From: Exobasidium rhododendri
Lineage: Eukaryota > Basidiomycota > Exobasidiomycetes > Exobasidiales > Exobasidiaceae
DNA length: 64,000 bases
Reading direction: 5' to 3'
Assembly (NCBI GenBank): GCA_026210745.1
Contig: CP110631.1
Coordinates: 1,426,001 to 1,490,000 of the forward strand
In this document: piece by piece, positions 45,929 through 57,105 of the stretch
Layout of the letters: each line of letters opens with the position of its first letter
Numbering within the stretch: position 1 is the stretch's first letter
The notes under the pieces: generated by a model
What the model saw: the letters and a program-made list of their open reading frames with translations, nothing else
Databases searched by the model: none
What the model was told of the DNA's origin: nothing
Program-made: the position numbers and the translations under genes

Positions 45929-46934
45929 CTAGTTGAACATGCTGTCGTTGACCTGCGAACCAAAGAGTAGTGACCAGTCCCGCGGCTGCTTGAACGTGAA
46001 GGCATTCTCTATTTTTATATCAAGCAGGGAAAGAAGCAAGGTCGCCATGAGTAGTGCATCTTGACGATTGTCGCCCTCGGCGGCAAAGGCGAGGAGCGCC
46101 TGTGTGGGGACTCCTTCCACTATAGCCGATTCCAAGTAAGCTTTAGCCAGACCACCACTAGGCAAAGCTGGAATGGAGGAAGAAGAAGAAGAGGGGGAGG
46201 AGGAAGGCGTTCTTGGCAACGGGGAAGAGGGAGCTTAGTAGGCCGGCAACTCCGCCTTCATCTTTTCTATAATCGGTGATTGTCCCTTGACGCCTGAATC
46301 GACTAGCCAGAAAGAATGACTGCAAGAGCAAACAAGGAGCAGGGCGATCAGTCATCTTTCCGAGGTGTTACCCCCCTCCCCCCCGGGCCCCATAAGTGTA
46401 TTCGTCTGCTACTCACCGCATCTGAGCATCATTGCGAAGGCCTGCGTCAAGAGAAGTGAGTACAACGACGTCCATGAACCCCTGCTGCTTGATCCATTTT
46501 ATCAGATTTTTCACATAGTCTTGTTTGCGAGACTGAGGGCGGAGCACCCCATATGCGAAGTCAGCTCGCAGTCTTGATGTATCGTGGGTCATCCCTCTCA
46601 CCTTTATGATCGGACTCCTCTGCTGCAGGACAGTCACCTTTGCCCTCTCAAAGCTGTACACTCTCAGCGGGCCTTGTGGTAAAGCTTCTTCGCTGTCACC
46701 AAGCTGGACGCCGCCTAGAAAGGGGACACAAAAGCGATGATCGAGAGTGCTAATCAACTGAGCAGGTTGACCAAAGATCTTTGTCGCATTCTCCGGCTCA
46801 ATCAGCGCATCAATGGCCAATTGAGGAACGGAGCCGATGGAGACACAAGGAATGATCAGCGTGTGCCCCTTGACATTGAGCGTTGAAGAAGACGATGCAG
46901 TAGTAGTCCCGAATCGACTTTCCTCTATCGTCAT
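45929..46934 (-). CDS. Proteasome assembly chaperone 2 (PAC2/PSMG2-like)
   Basis: The first exon (46417-46934) shows the PAC2 features: GHTLIIPCVSIGSVPQLAID, then ATKIFG, HRFCVPFLGG, YSFERAKVTVLQQRSPIIK and DVVVLTSLDAGLRNDAQM. The last exon, ending at 45929, carries LPSGGLAKAYLESAIVEGVP followed by FAAEGDNRQDALLMA, which matches the C-terminal half of PSMG2. The middle (about 46150-46405) must hold at least one short exon, but I could not find a splice pattern that keeps one frame throughout. PAC2 pairs with PAC1 to help assemble the 20S alpha ring. It is convergent with SSN6. Confidence 0.83.
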
Positions 46935-47073
46935 GGTGCGAGTGAAAGCACACAGTCAACCGTTCGGGAAAGAATCTTGGTGGACAAGAGAAGAAAGCGT
47001 CGTCACGAACGAGAAGGCGTATCTTAATTTTAAAGCTCGCACGGTTCAATCCAGACGCTAGGATCCCTTTCTG

Positions 47074-47139
<66 letters not shown>

Positions 47140-47286
47140 TCTCTCTCCCTCTCTCTCTCTTTCTTCTTTTACATGTGCAGGAATTGATGTCAGAATTAGA
47201 AATGGCTGTGCATGAATTGATGTCAAAAATACAATTGCAGAGGATGCTCACGTTCAGTACATAGAAGTATTTTTCAGGGTAATACA
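46935..47286. other. Intergenic region with CT microsatellite
   Basis: Lies between the PAC2 start and the SPO7 3' end. Its main content is the CT tract listed separately. An imperfect direct repeat (GAATTGATGTCA...AAT) occurs twice near 47181-47231. Confidence 0.5.
47075..47168. repeat. (CT)n microsatellite
   Basis: An uninterrupted CT run of about 55 bp, then interrupted CT/CTTT units. It lies about 140 bp upstream of the PAC2 start; read on PAC2's strand it is a GA tract in the promoter. Confidence 0.96.
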
Positions 47287-48837
47287 TTACTTTTCTACTG
47301 ATGGGTTGGTGTCGATCTGCTCCTCGGGCTCTCGCAGCGTTGCTTCGGGTGCCGTCCTGTCGTCGACTGTATCCGCTACACTAGTAGGATCAGGTGAAAT
47401 TGTGCCTTGAACATCATCGCACTCCGGGACAGCATCGACAGTCGAATGATGAGAGGTCTTGTTGCTGTCAGGAAGCTCAGTCGTGGAGTCTTCTGACCGA
47501 GTCGACCCTTTCTGACTTTCCTTTCTGGTTCGACCTTGTCCAAGCGTTGCTACCCTCTTTTCCTTGCTAGGTGAAGAAGAAGGCGAGCTGGCTCTTGAGC
47601 TAGCTCGTGAACTATTTTCAGAAGCAGCGACAGACTGCATGGAGGCATTGGTCCCTGATCTCAATCGGATCTTTGTCAACCGAGGAGATCCCTTGTTAGG
47701 TGCCAAGCTAGTACTGATCTTGGCCCTTTCACTCAGGTTACCTTTCTCAGCCACACCAGCGAAATTCTTTGCTTCTCCCTTCCCTCCCAAGAACCACCAT
47801 CCTCTCCAGCCGTTCCATCGTCTCTCTTCCAGCTTTTCCTTTCGTCTCCGCTCAAATGCTGCTCGGTATCGTTCGTAACCCTCACGAAATGGTGTCGTGA
47901 CTTTACTGCTGAAGATCAGCTCTCCTCTGGGATTCGATGTAGGCGGGATGGCTGGAATGAGTAGTCTGCGTGCTGAGGTTTGATGTTGCATTGTCGTCCG
48001 CCTTCCTTGGTTATTTTGTTCTGAAGAAGGCAAAGATCCTATCTTTGGCGTGCCGTGTAGAGATGGTGACGTCGATGATGTAGCAGGGCGTAAGAGGGAG
48101 AAAAACGAACGACGGGAGCCTTTCCGAGTGTTCAGATACATGTTAAAGTTGCGCAAGGAACGATTGGCTTGAGGCACGAATCTGAATTGATAGATGTGGT
48201 TAGGTGGATGTGTCTCACCAAAGGCGAAGACTAGACTCACTTATTCGCAGCTGTGATTCGCTCGGCATACATACCACTTGCGAAGAACAGGAACAGCATC
48301 GTGCCGGTGACTAGCAAGATAGACACATTGAGGTAGTGCAGAGGTTGCCATTCCTGTGGGTCAAGAAAGACCGTGTAAGCAAAGAAGCTGATCGTCGCGC
48401 AAAGTAGCACCAGGAAAGCTGTCAAGTGAGCTCGTCAGTGAGGTGAACTTCAGCAAATTTTTATGCTAAACGCAGATCGCACGCTCACTCTGGTACTTCT
48501 TTTTACGCTTGACCAAGCGAGCGGCATTCTGCTTCAATCTTTCTTCGAAAATGAGAAGATCTCGATATGTTTGCGAATCTGCTATAGGGTGAAAGGACTC
48601 GACCGGCAAATGCTGAGGCCGGCGAGTGTTTCCAGTCGCATTGCCGTTCTGCGGGATCGAGAATGAACGAGGTGCAGCGGTAGGAGGCATCAGTGGGTAA
48701 TCATAGCTTGAGATTGTGACCGCAGGGTGGATTGATCCAGGGCGTTGCGGGCACGGATGGCTGGCCGCCTCCTCCACTGGAGTCGAAGTTGACCTCTGTC
48801 GGTAAGTTGGAAAGCACGTGTCGAGCTTGATGAGCAA
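47287..48837 (-). CDS. Spo7-like regulatory subunit of the Nem1 lipin phosphatase
   Basis: Three exons (48489-48837, 48241-48418, 47287-48181) give 473 residues. The N-terminal SSYDYPLMPPTAAPRSF box is followed by the family's cytosolic helix TYRDLLIFEERLKQNAARLV. Two membrane helices come next (TFLVLLCATISFFAYTVF and LNVSILLVTGTMLFLFFASG), then FVPQANRSLRNFNMYLNTR. Spo7 and Nem1 form an ER/nuclear-envelope phosphatase that activates the lipin Pah1. The conserved part ends near residue 210. The remaining 260 residues are Ser/Arg-rich and unusual in length. The start at 48837 leaves only 68 bp to the divergent COQ7 start, so the true N-terminus may differ. Confidence 0.85.
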
Positions 48838-48905
48838 ACAGGCATGCCCAAGGTCGATATTGATGCCACTATCTTGTGGAGAGAATCACCATCACACACC
48901 TCAAC

Positions 48906-49704
48906 ATGAGACCAAGCATAGTCTCCATCAGCAGACTCGCTGCGACTAGAAGCGCAGCGTCAAGGCCTTCAAGTCGCCTACAATCCTCCTTGGCGTCTTC
49001 AGCATACACCGACTCGACCGAACATGGAGAATCGACTAGTTCCACCTCAGCTTCTCTCACGTCAGCCCAGAGGGAAAGCCTTGATCAGATGTTGCGCATT
49101 GATCATTCGGGAGAGATTGCAGCCAACACCATCTACACAGCTCAAGCGCGGATGTTCGCCTTGCTTGGCGATCAAGCAACGAGCAAGATGATGCTCGAGA
49201 TGCTCGAGACAGAAAAGAAGCATCTAAAAGTGGCAGAAAAGCTGCTGCAGCAACATCGAATTAGACCAAGTGCATTGGCTCCTATGTGGGGAATTGCTGG
49301 GACGATCCTGGGGGCAGCCACAGCAGTATTGGGAAAGAAGGGTGCAATGGCTGCCACTGAGGCGGTCGAGACAGTAATTGGAGAGCACTACGATGAGTAA
49401 GTGAAAGCCTTCACAGGTTACTCAACATGGGCGCTGAGTAGCTGATTCCTCGCTTCCGCTTCTCCCCCTTTACAGCCAACTAAAGTCGCTGAGTACAATG
49501 ACCAGCAGCTCAGACCCATCAGCTCCCCCACATCCTTCTTTGCCTCTACTGGAAAAAATTATTGTCGAATTCCGTGACGACGAGTTGGAGCATCTCGATA
49601 CCGCCGTTGAGCACGATGCTCAACAGGCCCCTGGTCATGCTTTGTTGAGTGCCGTCATTGGCTACGGATGTAAGGGCGCCATCCAGATTGCCAAGAGGAT
49701 ATGA
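48906..49704 (+). CDS. COQ7: COQ7 demethoxyubiquinone hydroxylase (mitochondrial)
   Basis: Two exons (48906-49396, 49476-49704) give 239 residues. The N-terminus ([20 protein letters not shown]) is an Arg/Ser/Ala-rich mitochondrial targeting sequence. Di-iron ligands are visible in [30 protein letters not shown], the spliced GEHYDDQL segment and [17 protein letters not shown]. The protein ends [14 protein letters not shown], as COQ7 proteins do. It hydroxylates the ubiquinone precursor in the inner-membrane CoQ complex. An ATG 30 bp upstream (48876) would add ten residues ahead of the presequence and is less likely. Confidence 0.96.
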
Positions 49705-49907
49705 TCTTGAAGCCTGTCCACCTGTATGTACCAACACTTTGTATCTTAAGTCTGACTCAATCCAATTGTATAGCATGGTCCTAATAGTATGCTTGTGTAA
49801 CCTCAACGCGTCGAGGGTGACTGAGACGTCCTCATCCAAGGCGCCAAATTTTAAAGAAGAACCACATCCTCCACCTCCTCTCTTGAGAACCCGCAATTTA
49901 ACGTTGG

Positions 49908-50891
49908 ATGATCATCAAATTGACGCCAACAAGCCTCTATCGTCTTTCCCAAAGTCGACCTTTTCTGCTTCCGTTTCGTCGAGCAGCTATGACGGACTTT
50001 ACGCCCAAGCCACTCTTCTCTCCTTCGCAGGACCACTCTACCAAATCAGCGTCGGGCAGTGGTGCCAATGCTAGCCGCAGCCAGGCCGCGAATGACGACG
50101 ATGATACCTTGACCGAAATCAAGTCTCACAATCAGTACAAGACTTCTGGCTTAGACGAGAGCAATCTTTTGCCATCTGCCTTGTCACAATTCCACAAGTG
50201 GTTTCAAGAAGCTTCTGATCATCCTGACATACCTGAACCAGAGAGTATGACAGTGAGCACAGTCTCCATTGGTAAGGATGGCAAGACACCACCTCGTCCT
50301 TCCTCGAGAGTAGTCTTATTGAAGAAGCTGGATCATCGAGGCTTTCTTTTCTACTCAAACTATGAATCCCGTAAAGGTCAAGAGATAGCTGCCAACCCAT
50401 GGATTGCATTGACTTTCTACTGGTATCCACTTCATCGTAGTGTTCGAGTTTGTGGTAGAGTGGAAAGGCTGACAAAGGAGGAGAATCATCAGTACTTCAA
50501 CAGCAGACCTGTGGGAAGTCGCATTGGGGCGATTTCAAGTCCTCAGAGTCAGGTAATAAAGGGACGAAATGAATTGGAAGAGATTGTAAAGAACAACGAG
50601 AGGCAGTACGACGCGGTAGGATCGGCAGGATTGGACGGGGAGGAGTACGTCGATTCCCAGGGAAAGGAGATTCCTGTTCCAGACTACTGGGGTGGCTATC
50701 GAGTGGTGCCGGATGAAGTGGAGTTCTGGATGGGTCGAAGTAATCGGTTGCATGATCGTTTCCGGTGAGTGATGAAGGTGCTCCCACGACGACGCACCAT
50801 TTGCTGATGAGAATTTACCTTCCATCATAGCTACACTCGTCCTTCTGGATCAAATACGGAAGAGTGGACAATCGATAGATTGGCGCCATGA
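49908..50891 (+). CDS. PDX3: Pyridoxamine 5'-phosphate oxidase
   Basis: Two exons (49908-50764, 50831-50891) give 305 residues. After an N-terminal extension that could be a weak mitochondrial presequence (MIIKLTPTSLYRLSQSRPFL), the protein shows SSRVVLLKKLDHRGFLFYSN and SRKGQEIAANPWIALTFYWY. HRSVRVCGRVERL, SRPVGSRIGAISSPQSQVI and VPDEVEFWMGRSNRLHDRFR follow, spliced to YTRPSG and a terminal WTIDRLAP. These are FMN- and substrate-binding segments of the PNPOx family. It makes pyridoxal phosphate. A second Met (MTDFTPKPLF) 27 codons downstream could give a cytosolic form. Confidence 0.95.
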
Positions 50892-51076
50892 TGTGACAGA
50901 ACATTTATAAATACATGATTGCCTACTGCAATGCAAAGAAGCCCTCTCCAAGTTCCCCCTTCTAGAGTTCGGGGTTCTAATTCTGCATTATCTCTCGCCC
51001 TCGACCCTTACACTATTCCTCAGTGGTATAATCTGTTAAGATGCTCCTGCCAGGCTTCTCCAGCCTCTTCACACTC

Positions 51077-52328
51077 TCACTCTTCCTCCTCTTCTTCCTC
51101 CTCTCCCTCTTCCTCCTCCTCTTCCTCCTCTTCTGCCATATCATTCTCTGCATCTTCTGCGTCCGCTTGTGATCCAGCTGCTGCTCTTTGCCTTCGACGA
51201 GCTCCTTTACCTCTTGCTGAGCGAATGTCCTCGTTGGTGCTATTTTGCGTGTCAGCCCTGGACGCGCTTTGTTGACATGACAATGGAAGACGTCAGCAAC
51301 TCACCTTAGCAGCACAGCTTCGCCAACCGGCGTTTGAATCCAAACATTAAGACATTGCGAACAAATCTTCTCGTCATCTCTATTGGCCTGCAGCGATCTC
51401 TCCCATCTTAAAAGGCAATGTCTATGTACTCTGACATCGCACCTTGAATGACTACATGCTGAGCCCTGTACAATTTTTGAGTCGTTTTTGTCAGACTAGG
51501 TCGCGAGCCAGCACCCTATCACCAAAGCTACACTCACTTCCGTCAGCAATTCCTTGCAGTCAACACAATTGCTCACATAATCGTCGAATGTGCTTGTGAG
51601 ATAGCCTTGCAGTTCCATCAGACTACGCGGAGTCAGGCTGTAGCGACCGAGGCTGTAAAATGAACAGTCATTCTCAGTCTCGGACTTATCAGGAAGAGTC
51701 GCACGATCACTACTCACCGAGTGAGACGAAACCAACCACATCTGACCATTCTATCGCACACACGCTCTGCTTTTGTGGGTGCAATGGGCGGATCCAATTT
51801 GCCTGCAAGCTCCAACGCTTCTTTCGAACCAATGCAATAAGCGTTGTACGGTGCAGTGATGATCTTCTCGATCATAATCTTGACGAGAGTGATCTCGTGA
51901 GGCGAGAAGGTAGTAGCCATTTGAGATATGGCGTCTCCCTTTGCATTGACCTGGAAGGGCAGGATATCAGATATGCTTCAGCGCTGGGGAGAGATTTTAT
52001 CTCCACGACATTCTTACTCACAAGTCCGACGAGCTTAGTACCTTTGCATTCATCTACTGTCCTTCGAATCTCAAGTCCTACCATTTCGACTGCTTTGACT
52101 ATCTTGGTATAGAATTCATTGTAGTCTGCCGCTCGATAAGGCACTGCCGATTTCAAAATGAACAAGTCAGTCACATCTATCTCCTCTGCCAGCTTTGACA
52201 CATCAGAAGGGGCATAAACTACACTCACTCGAGCAAGCTTCTATGGCAGCCTTGTGAAGCGCCTTTGCATGTGTCTCGGTCATGATTCTGTAGGAGATAA
52301 GACTCTGGAGCCAGGCATGCTGTGCCAT
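51077..52328 (-). CDS. Nse1-like SMC5/6 complex RING subunit
   Basis: About five or six exons. The start MAQHAWLQSLISYRIMTETH is at 52328 (an in-frame Met lies five codons earlier). Winged-helix segments follow: SKLAEEIDVTDLFILKS, EFYTKIVKAVEMVGLEIRRT, TFSPHEITLVKIMIEKIITA and RYSLTPRSLMELQGYL. The C-terminal variant RING is NCVDCKELL, then CSHSRC, HRHC and CSQC, ending NVWIQTPVGEAVLL. Nse1 is the ubiquitin-ligase subunit that pairs with Nse3/Nse4 in the SMC5/6 DNA-repair complex. The last exon adds a basic patch and a long glutamate run (about 20 Glu in 22 residues) before the stop at 51077. Confidence 0.85.
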
Positions 52329-52635
52329 ATCAAGAGACTTCATGGCCGCATTTAACGTGATGGAGGGAGGGAGGAGGGAGAAAAAAGAAGTGTTGGTTCG
52401 AGAGGACGCGTCCGCGATTGCAGCGCGATTCGAGAATCTATTAAACGGAGGAAGCATCTCCAGGGCGATGATGGTTCTGCGGCCTCGATGCTCAGCAGTA
52501 AAGGCAGACAGTAAGCTCGCCGATCTCAACATCTTGTGTCAGGCATCGCCGTCAGTCCGCTCATACAGAACTCTGCTGCGCTTTTTGGGCAAGCCACAAT
52601 TACATCATTGATATTACATTGAGGGTATGATCCTC

Positions 52636-53242
52636 TCACTGGGAAGGCGTCTCTCTGTCGGCCAACTCGGCTAGATCCATTCCATGGTTACTGCTCAAGG
52701 GATCTAGTGAGTCGGCGACACTTGCTTGACTAGGCGGTGGTAAAGAGGATGGAGGGGGTATAGCGTCTTCTTTTATTATCTTCACAGGCGTGTCGGCGGG
52801 AATACTAGCATCTGCTGTTGGAACAGACTCGCTGATCGGAACTTCATCTACTGTAGGTCCTTCCGCTGAAGTCAAAGGCTCTGTTGCTTCTGGTGGGGCA
52901 CTTGTCGGGTCGATGGTATCGGTAGTGGAAGTTGTTGGCAATGCTTCAATCATTGCAGATGAATCAACATCCATGGCTATCGTATCTTCTCCTACTCCTT
53001 CCTCTTCATCAAAAGTTACGACATCTCCTGTTCGTACCCATTTCAGAATCTTGACTGTCGAGCTTGGAGCTGCATTATTCGGCATTACCCAATCCTTCTT
53101 CCAGACACTGACAGACAATAATTATCAGAAGACGTCTGACTTTTCCTAAGCACATACAAACTCACACGACTGGCTCCTTTTGAATCCTTCGCTGTTCTTG
53201 CTCTTGATTAGTGCCGAAACGACCTCCAAACCTGCCTGCCAT
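52636..53242 (-). CDS. BCL7-like small chromatin protein
   Basis: Two exons (53166-53242, 52636-53107) sum to 182 residues. The N-terminus MAGRFGGRFGTNQEQEQRRI is joined across the intron to VWKKDWVMPNNAAPSSTVKI followed by LKWV. This matches the BCL7 N-terminal domain, whose signature is WEKKWVTVGDTSLRIFKWV. The rest is a low-complexity acidic, Pro/Thr/Ser-rich tail. BCL7 proteins are accessory subunits of SWI/SNF remodellers in animals. Fungal relatives are known, but their role is not fixed. The conserved part is short, so the assignment is good but not certain. Confidence 0.75.
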
Positions 53243-53543
53243 TGTGTGCTTATCTTGTACTTTCCTTCCCTTAGAGAACGTGAGAAACCACGTCGGCCAG
53301 TGGAAGCTGAAAGATGGAGGACACACCGAGCGATATAAGAAGGAAGGAGGAAAAGACGGACGACGTCGCGACTACTGCTTAGCCTCAACAACCACCCTTC
53401 AGCCTCTCGTACGGAAGATGCCTTCGCGACACTTGACCGGTTAAGGCTACTTAGTACTCTCTTCCAGCCAAGCTAGCCGGTCGACTAAACTCAAGCTCCC
53501 CCTTCCGCCCCAATTCGCTCTCCTCTCCCTTTTTCCCACCATC

Positions 53544-55397
53544 ATGTCGTCGCAATCAGCCGTATCCACAATGGGGGAGGCGGGAGTCATTGCCATCCCA
53601 GATCAACGTCTTCACTTGCTACCTTTGTTGCAGTCTGAATCAAGAGAGACTGCTCCACTCGACCGGCTACCACATGTTCCCTCCCCTGGTAGGATAGCAT
53701 TTACCTCTCTTGATAGTCAAGGTAATACGATCAATTGGACCACTACCACGCATGCTTTCCCATCGGCATATCCTCGCTCTCATTTCGCGACCACCTCACC
53801 ACCATCTGCACCACAACCTCAAATTGATGGAAGTATATTGCACCAGGATCGTGAAGGCGAAAGGGAAGCTCGAAAGGATGACTTTGCGCTCTGGGATGAC
53901 TTCTCGCGCTTGTATTCAGCAGAGAGCTTCTATCCACCGTCTAGCGAAGAAGAGGCTCAAAGGGTGGTGGAAAATCTTGCAGGATCAGGTCAGCCGCAAT
54001 TGTGGAGCTGCGTACAGAGAATTGTGCCGAGTACGCCCGTCCAGGGGGGTATCACCCTCTTCCTAGCCCATGCTAACGGCTTCCATAAGGAGGTCAGTAA
54101 TTTTGACGGCGGCACCATCTAGTGAATTTAACAGTGCTTACTGACTTCTCATACCTGTAGATTTATGAGCCTACTGTACAGAGTATCATAAACTCCCTGG
54201 CAAAGCAGGGCAAAGGCGCACCTGTTATCTCCGAAGTGTGGAGTTTAGATGCACATAACTCTGGTGATTCGGCCGCTTTGAACATCGGAAAGCTGGGAAG
54301 GACAGTCTCATGGTTCGATCATCCTCGAGATATGATTCAATTTCTTGACTTCTATCTACCTGAAGAAGGCGGTAGTATTCCCACCCTACTGGAAGTGCAT
54401 GCACAGGGAACAACGAGGAAGGATCGGACCATGATCGGAATAGGCCATAGCTTTAGTGAGTTCTTGAGCTCTCTTGTCGTCCAAAGACAAAACACTGACT
54501 GCAATGCCATTTCAGGTGGGGCAGGTATGGTCATGCTTAATAGCACCCTGCCCGACTACTTTCAAGGCTTAATAGCGGTGGATCCAGTCGGCACTCCTAT
54601 CGAGCAATGTGAGTCTTTCTTCGCAACGAATCTTGGCTTGTAAAACTCATGGCATGTTGCTTCCCGCAGTCAAAGATCAGCCCTTTCCTTCCGATCAGCC
54701 GTTGAGCAGAGGTGCTGTAGCCCGCAAGGATACGTTTACAAATCGGTATGTTCAGATCATGCACGATGCGAAGTATAGTTTCTTCCCCCGTTTTACTGAC
54801 GTAGCCGCCTCTTTTCTCTACTCTTATTCTTCTCTCTCCTCTCCCAGACGATCAGCCGAAGAGTATCTCAAGTCGAAGCCGTACTTCCAAGCCTGGGACA
54901 AGCGCGTTGTTGATCTTCATCTACGATTTGGCTTCCGACCTCTGACTGGTCATGAAAAGGAAAGTGATCCGCCCGTGACTCTTTGCATGTCAAAGTGGAG
55001 CGAAGCGCTTGCCTTCAGTACCAGCTTTCTTGGCTCGGCTTCATTTGAAGAGATTAAGAGGAGCAAGTATAAAGGTTGGTCTCATCTAATCTGCACAAGC
55101 GAGGGAGCTGTTTGGGGCAAGGGTGGACCGGGCGCACTGCAGGAGACGTTTTCAAAGTACATGTCGGCCACTGGACGCTCTTCCACAGAGGTTATGAAGG
55201 GTGGTCATCTTATTGTGCAAGAACAACCTGATGTTTTGGGTGAGCACTTGATGACCAGAGATGGGGTAACCTACTCCTCCGCCTTGCATCTCTTACTCAA
55301 TTTCCGAACCTCTCTGTCTTTTGCAGGTGCTCGTCTAGCAGAGGTGATCTCGCATTATACACAAGAGCGCGAGGATGGCAAGAAAGCGAAGTTATGA
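53544..55397 (+). CDS. Alpha/beta hydrolase with C-terminal peroxisomal signal AKL
   Basis: Six exons (53544-54092, 54161-54455, 54516-54608, 54670-54745, 54848-55239, 55327-55397) give 491 residues. The oxyanion region is LFLAHANGFHKEIYEPTV. The nucleophile elbow after splicing is IGIGHSFSGAGMVML, with Ser in GHS. The late His is in KGGHLIVQEQPD. The chain ends KKAKL, and AKL is a classical PTS1 for import into peroxisomes. Overall layout resembles the fungal Lpx1/AKT2-like hydrolases, several of which are peroxisomal. The substrate is unknown. The elbow reads G-H-S-F-S instead of the usual G-x-S-x-G. The first 150 residues are a lineage-specific N-terminal part. Confidence 0.88.
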
Positions 55398-55628
55398 CCA
55401 AATTAATCGCCATGCTTAGCAGCCTTTACCTCGCTGTGGCCTGCTATGCTCGTTTTCTGCGAGATCTGTTACGAAGAGGTGCTCTCGTAAAATGAAGCAG
55501 GCATACTTGATTTCAAGCGTTCTGTGCATTCAGTTGTGTATGTATCGGGTGTTTGAATTGTAGTTGTATCAGCATAGTGTACATCAATATTAGCTTAGCG
55601 AGCAGTGTCCATGAGATGCGGTGAGAGT

Positions 55629-57105
55629 CTAGAGCTCTTGTCGACTAGGGAGCTGGTGAACCTCTTTCTCAGACCGACGAAGCAGTCCAGAGAGACCACT
55701 GACACCCAGACTTTTGAGATTGGCTGCAGTCAGAGGGCAAGCAAAACTGATGTCCTCGCTGAAGGAGATAGGAATCGGGACAGACAGTATCTTTAGCTTT
55801 GCGCTAACTTTCAGCGACAACTGGTGAATTCGTGGTGCGAGTGTCAGTTGTGCGCAGTGTGGAGAAGTCACATTCGATGAGGACTCACGTCTAGGTCTTG
55901 AACGGTTCCTCCTGTCAGTCCACATTTGGAATTCAGGTCCTATAGATTGGGCGGAACACTTCGCTGTAAGCGAAACCCTTCAAAGCGGTATCCTTCAAAG
56001 CAATCCCTCTCAGACTCCTTTTACTCACCTTGAGAATTGTTTGATTGGTATCCTTTGAGGAATCATATCGTATTTGATAGGGAAAGGTCTGGTAGGGCAA
56101 CAGTCGTCAGCCGCTCTTTTCTGCGAGACCCATACATCTCCGAGAGGAACTCACAATAGTCGTATTGGCTTGCGACGCTATTTTTTGATCACTGACGCTT
56201 CCTGTTCCGATGACTTGACTTGTATCGACCGTGTCATAGATCTGAGTTGATGATAGTTTCGATAATGTAAAGTCAGTCAGGGTCGTCTCGATCTGACATT
56301 TTCCTTCAATGCTCACATTTGCTGTAAGCTCGCTGAGCGTGGCTGAGATTGCGTTTGGATTGGAGACAACGAAGTCTACAGAGCCATTTAAAGTGAGTGC
56401 CGATCCCGACACGCCCACAGAGGAAGCACTGGGAGCAACGTCGGAGCCGATCCCGACATTGGGTGGCCGAGCAAACTTGATATTTCAGAGCAGGGAGACG
56501 CCGTACCTCAGCCACATCGTTTCGCGGTATCAACACAACACACCCAGACTCACAATTACTACGAGACAGATGATGCTGATGATGACGATGATCGCATTTA
56601 TGACAACGCAAAAGAGGGTTCTGGAAGTCCGATACATCAGCCCAACGGGTCTTGCTAGGACTATGTGGACCTCTACATAGAGTACTCACCGGAAGATCTT
56701 TGCTGCAACACCTCTCCTTGCCATGACTCGCTTGTCATCGACAGTCCAGATGCTCTTTCCAGCGTACGGAGTTGTACCGACTACATATGGCGACCTCTCG
56801 TATGGCGTACCACCTGCACTACCATCCTTCTCATTAATATCGGTATCGTACAGGCCATGCTGTCTACCAGGGTAAGCGGTGTAAGGAGCTGTAGCCGAGC
56901 CGTCCCTCAGAGTGTCTTCGTTTGCCATACTACGTGGCTGGCCCTCGTAACTCTCTTGAAGATTGGAGTAATGAGGCTCTTCGTCATGAAATTGAGCTGC
57001 AGAAGAGCCGAATTGATGGGGTTGCTGAGCATATGGGTCGTTGTAGCCATGTTGACCTTGGCTGCTGCTTTGAGCGTACTGATTGTTCGCAAAGGGGTAT
57101 GCCAT
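55629..57105 (-). CDS. Single-pass membrane protein with LEA_2-type lumenal/extracellular domain
   Basis: Six exons: 56690-57105, 56554-56620, 56155-56475, then exons near 56063-56091, 55900-55950 and 55629-55840. The N-terminal 135 residues are a Gln/Tyr/Pro-rich cytosolic tail (MAYPFANNQYAQSSSQGQHG). One strong membrane helix follows (VVINAIIVIISIICLVVIV). The rest looks like a late-embryogenesis-abundant LEA_2/WHy beta domain: LTLNGSVDFVVSNPNAISAT with LSELTANVSI, TFPYQIRYDSS, and LSLKVSAKLKILSVPIPISF. Proteins of this architecture are common in basidiomycetes and uncharacterised. The plasma membrane is a reasonable guess. Confidence 0.75.

Noticed and set aside
47030-47287. Arg/Glu-repeat open frames
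   Set aside because: Produced by the CT microsatellite; no real coding signal.
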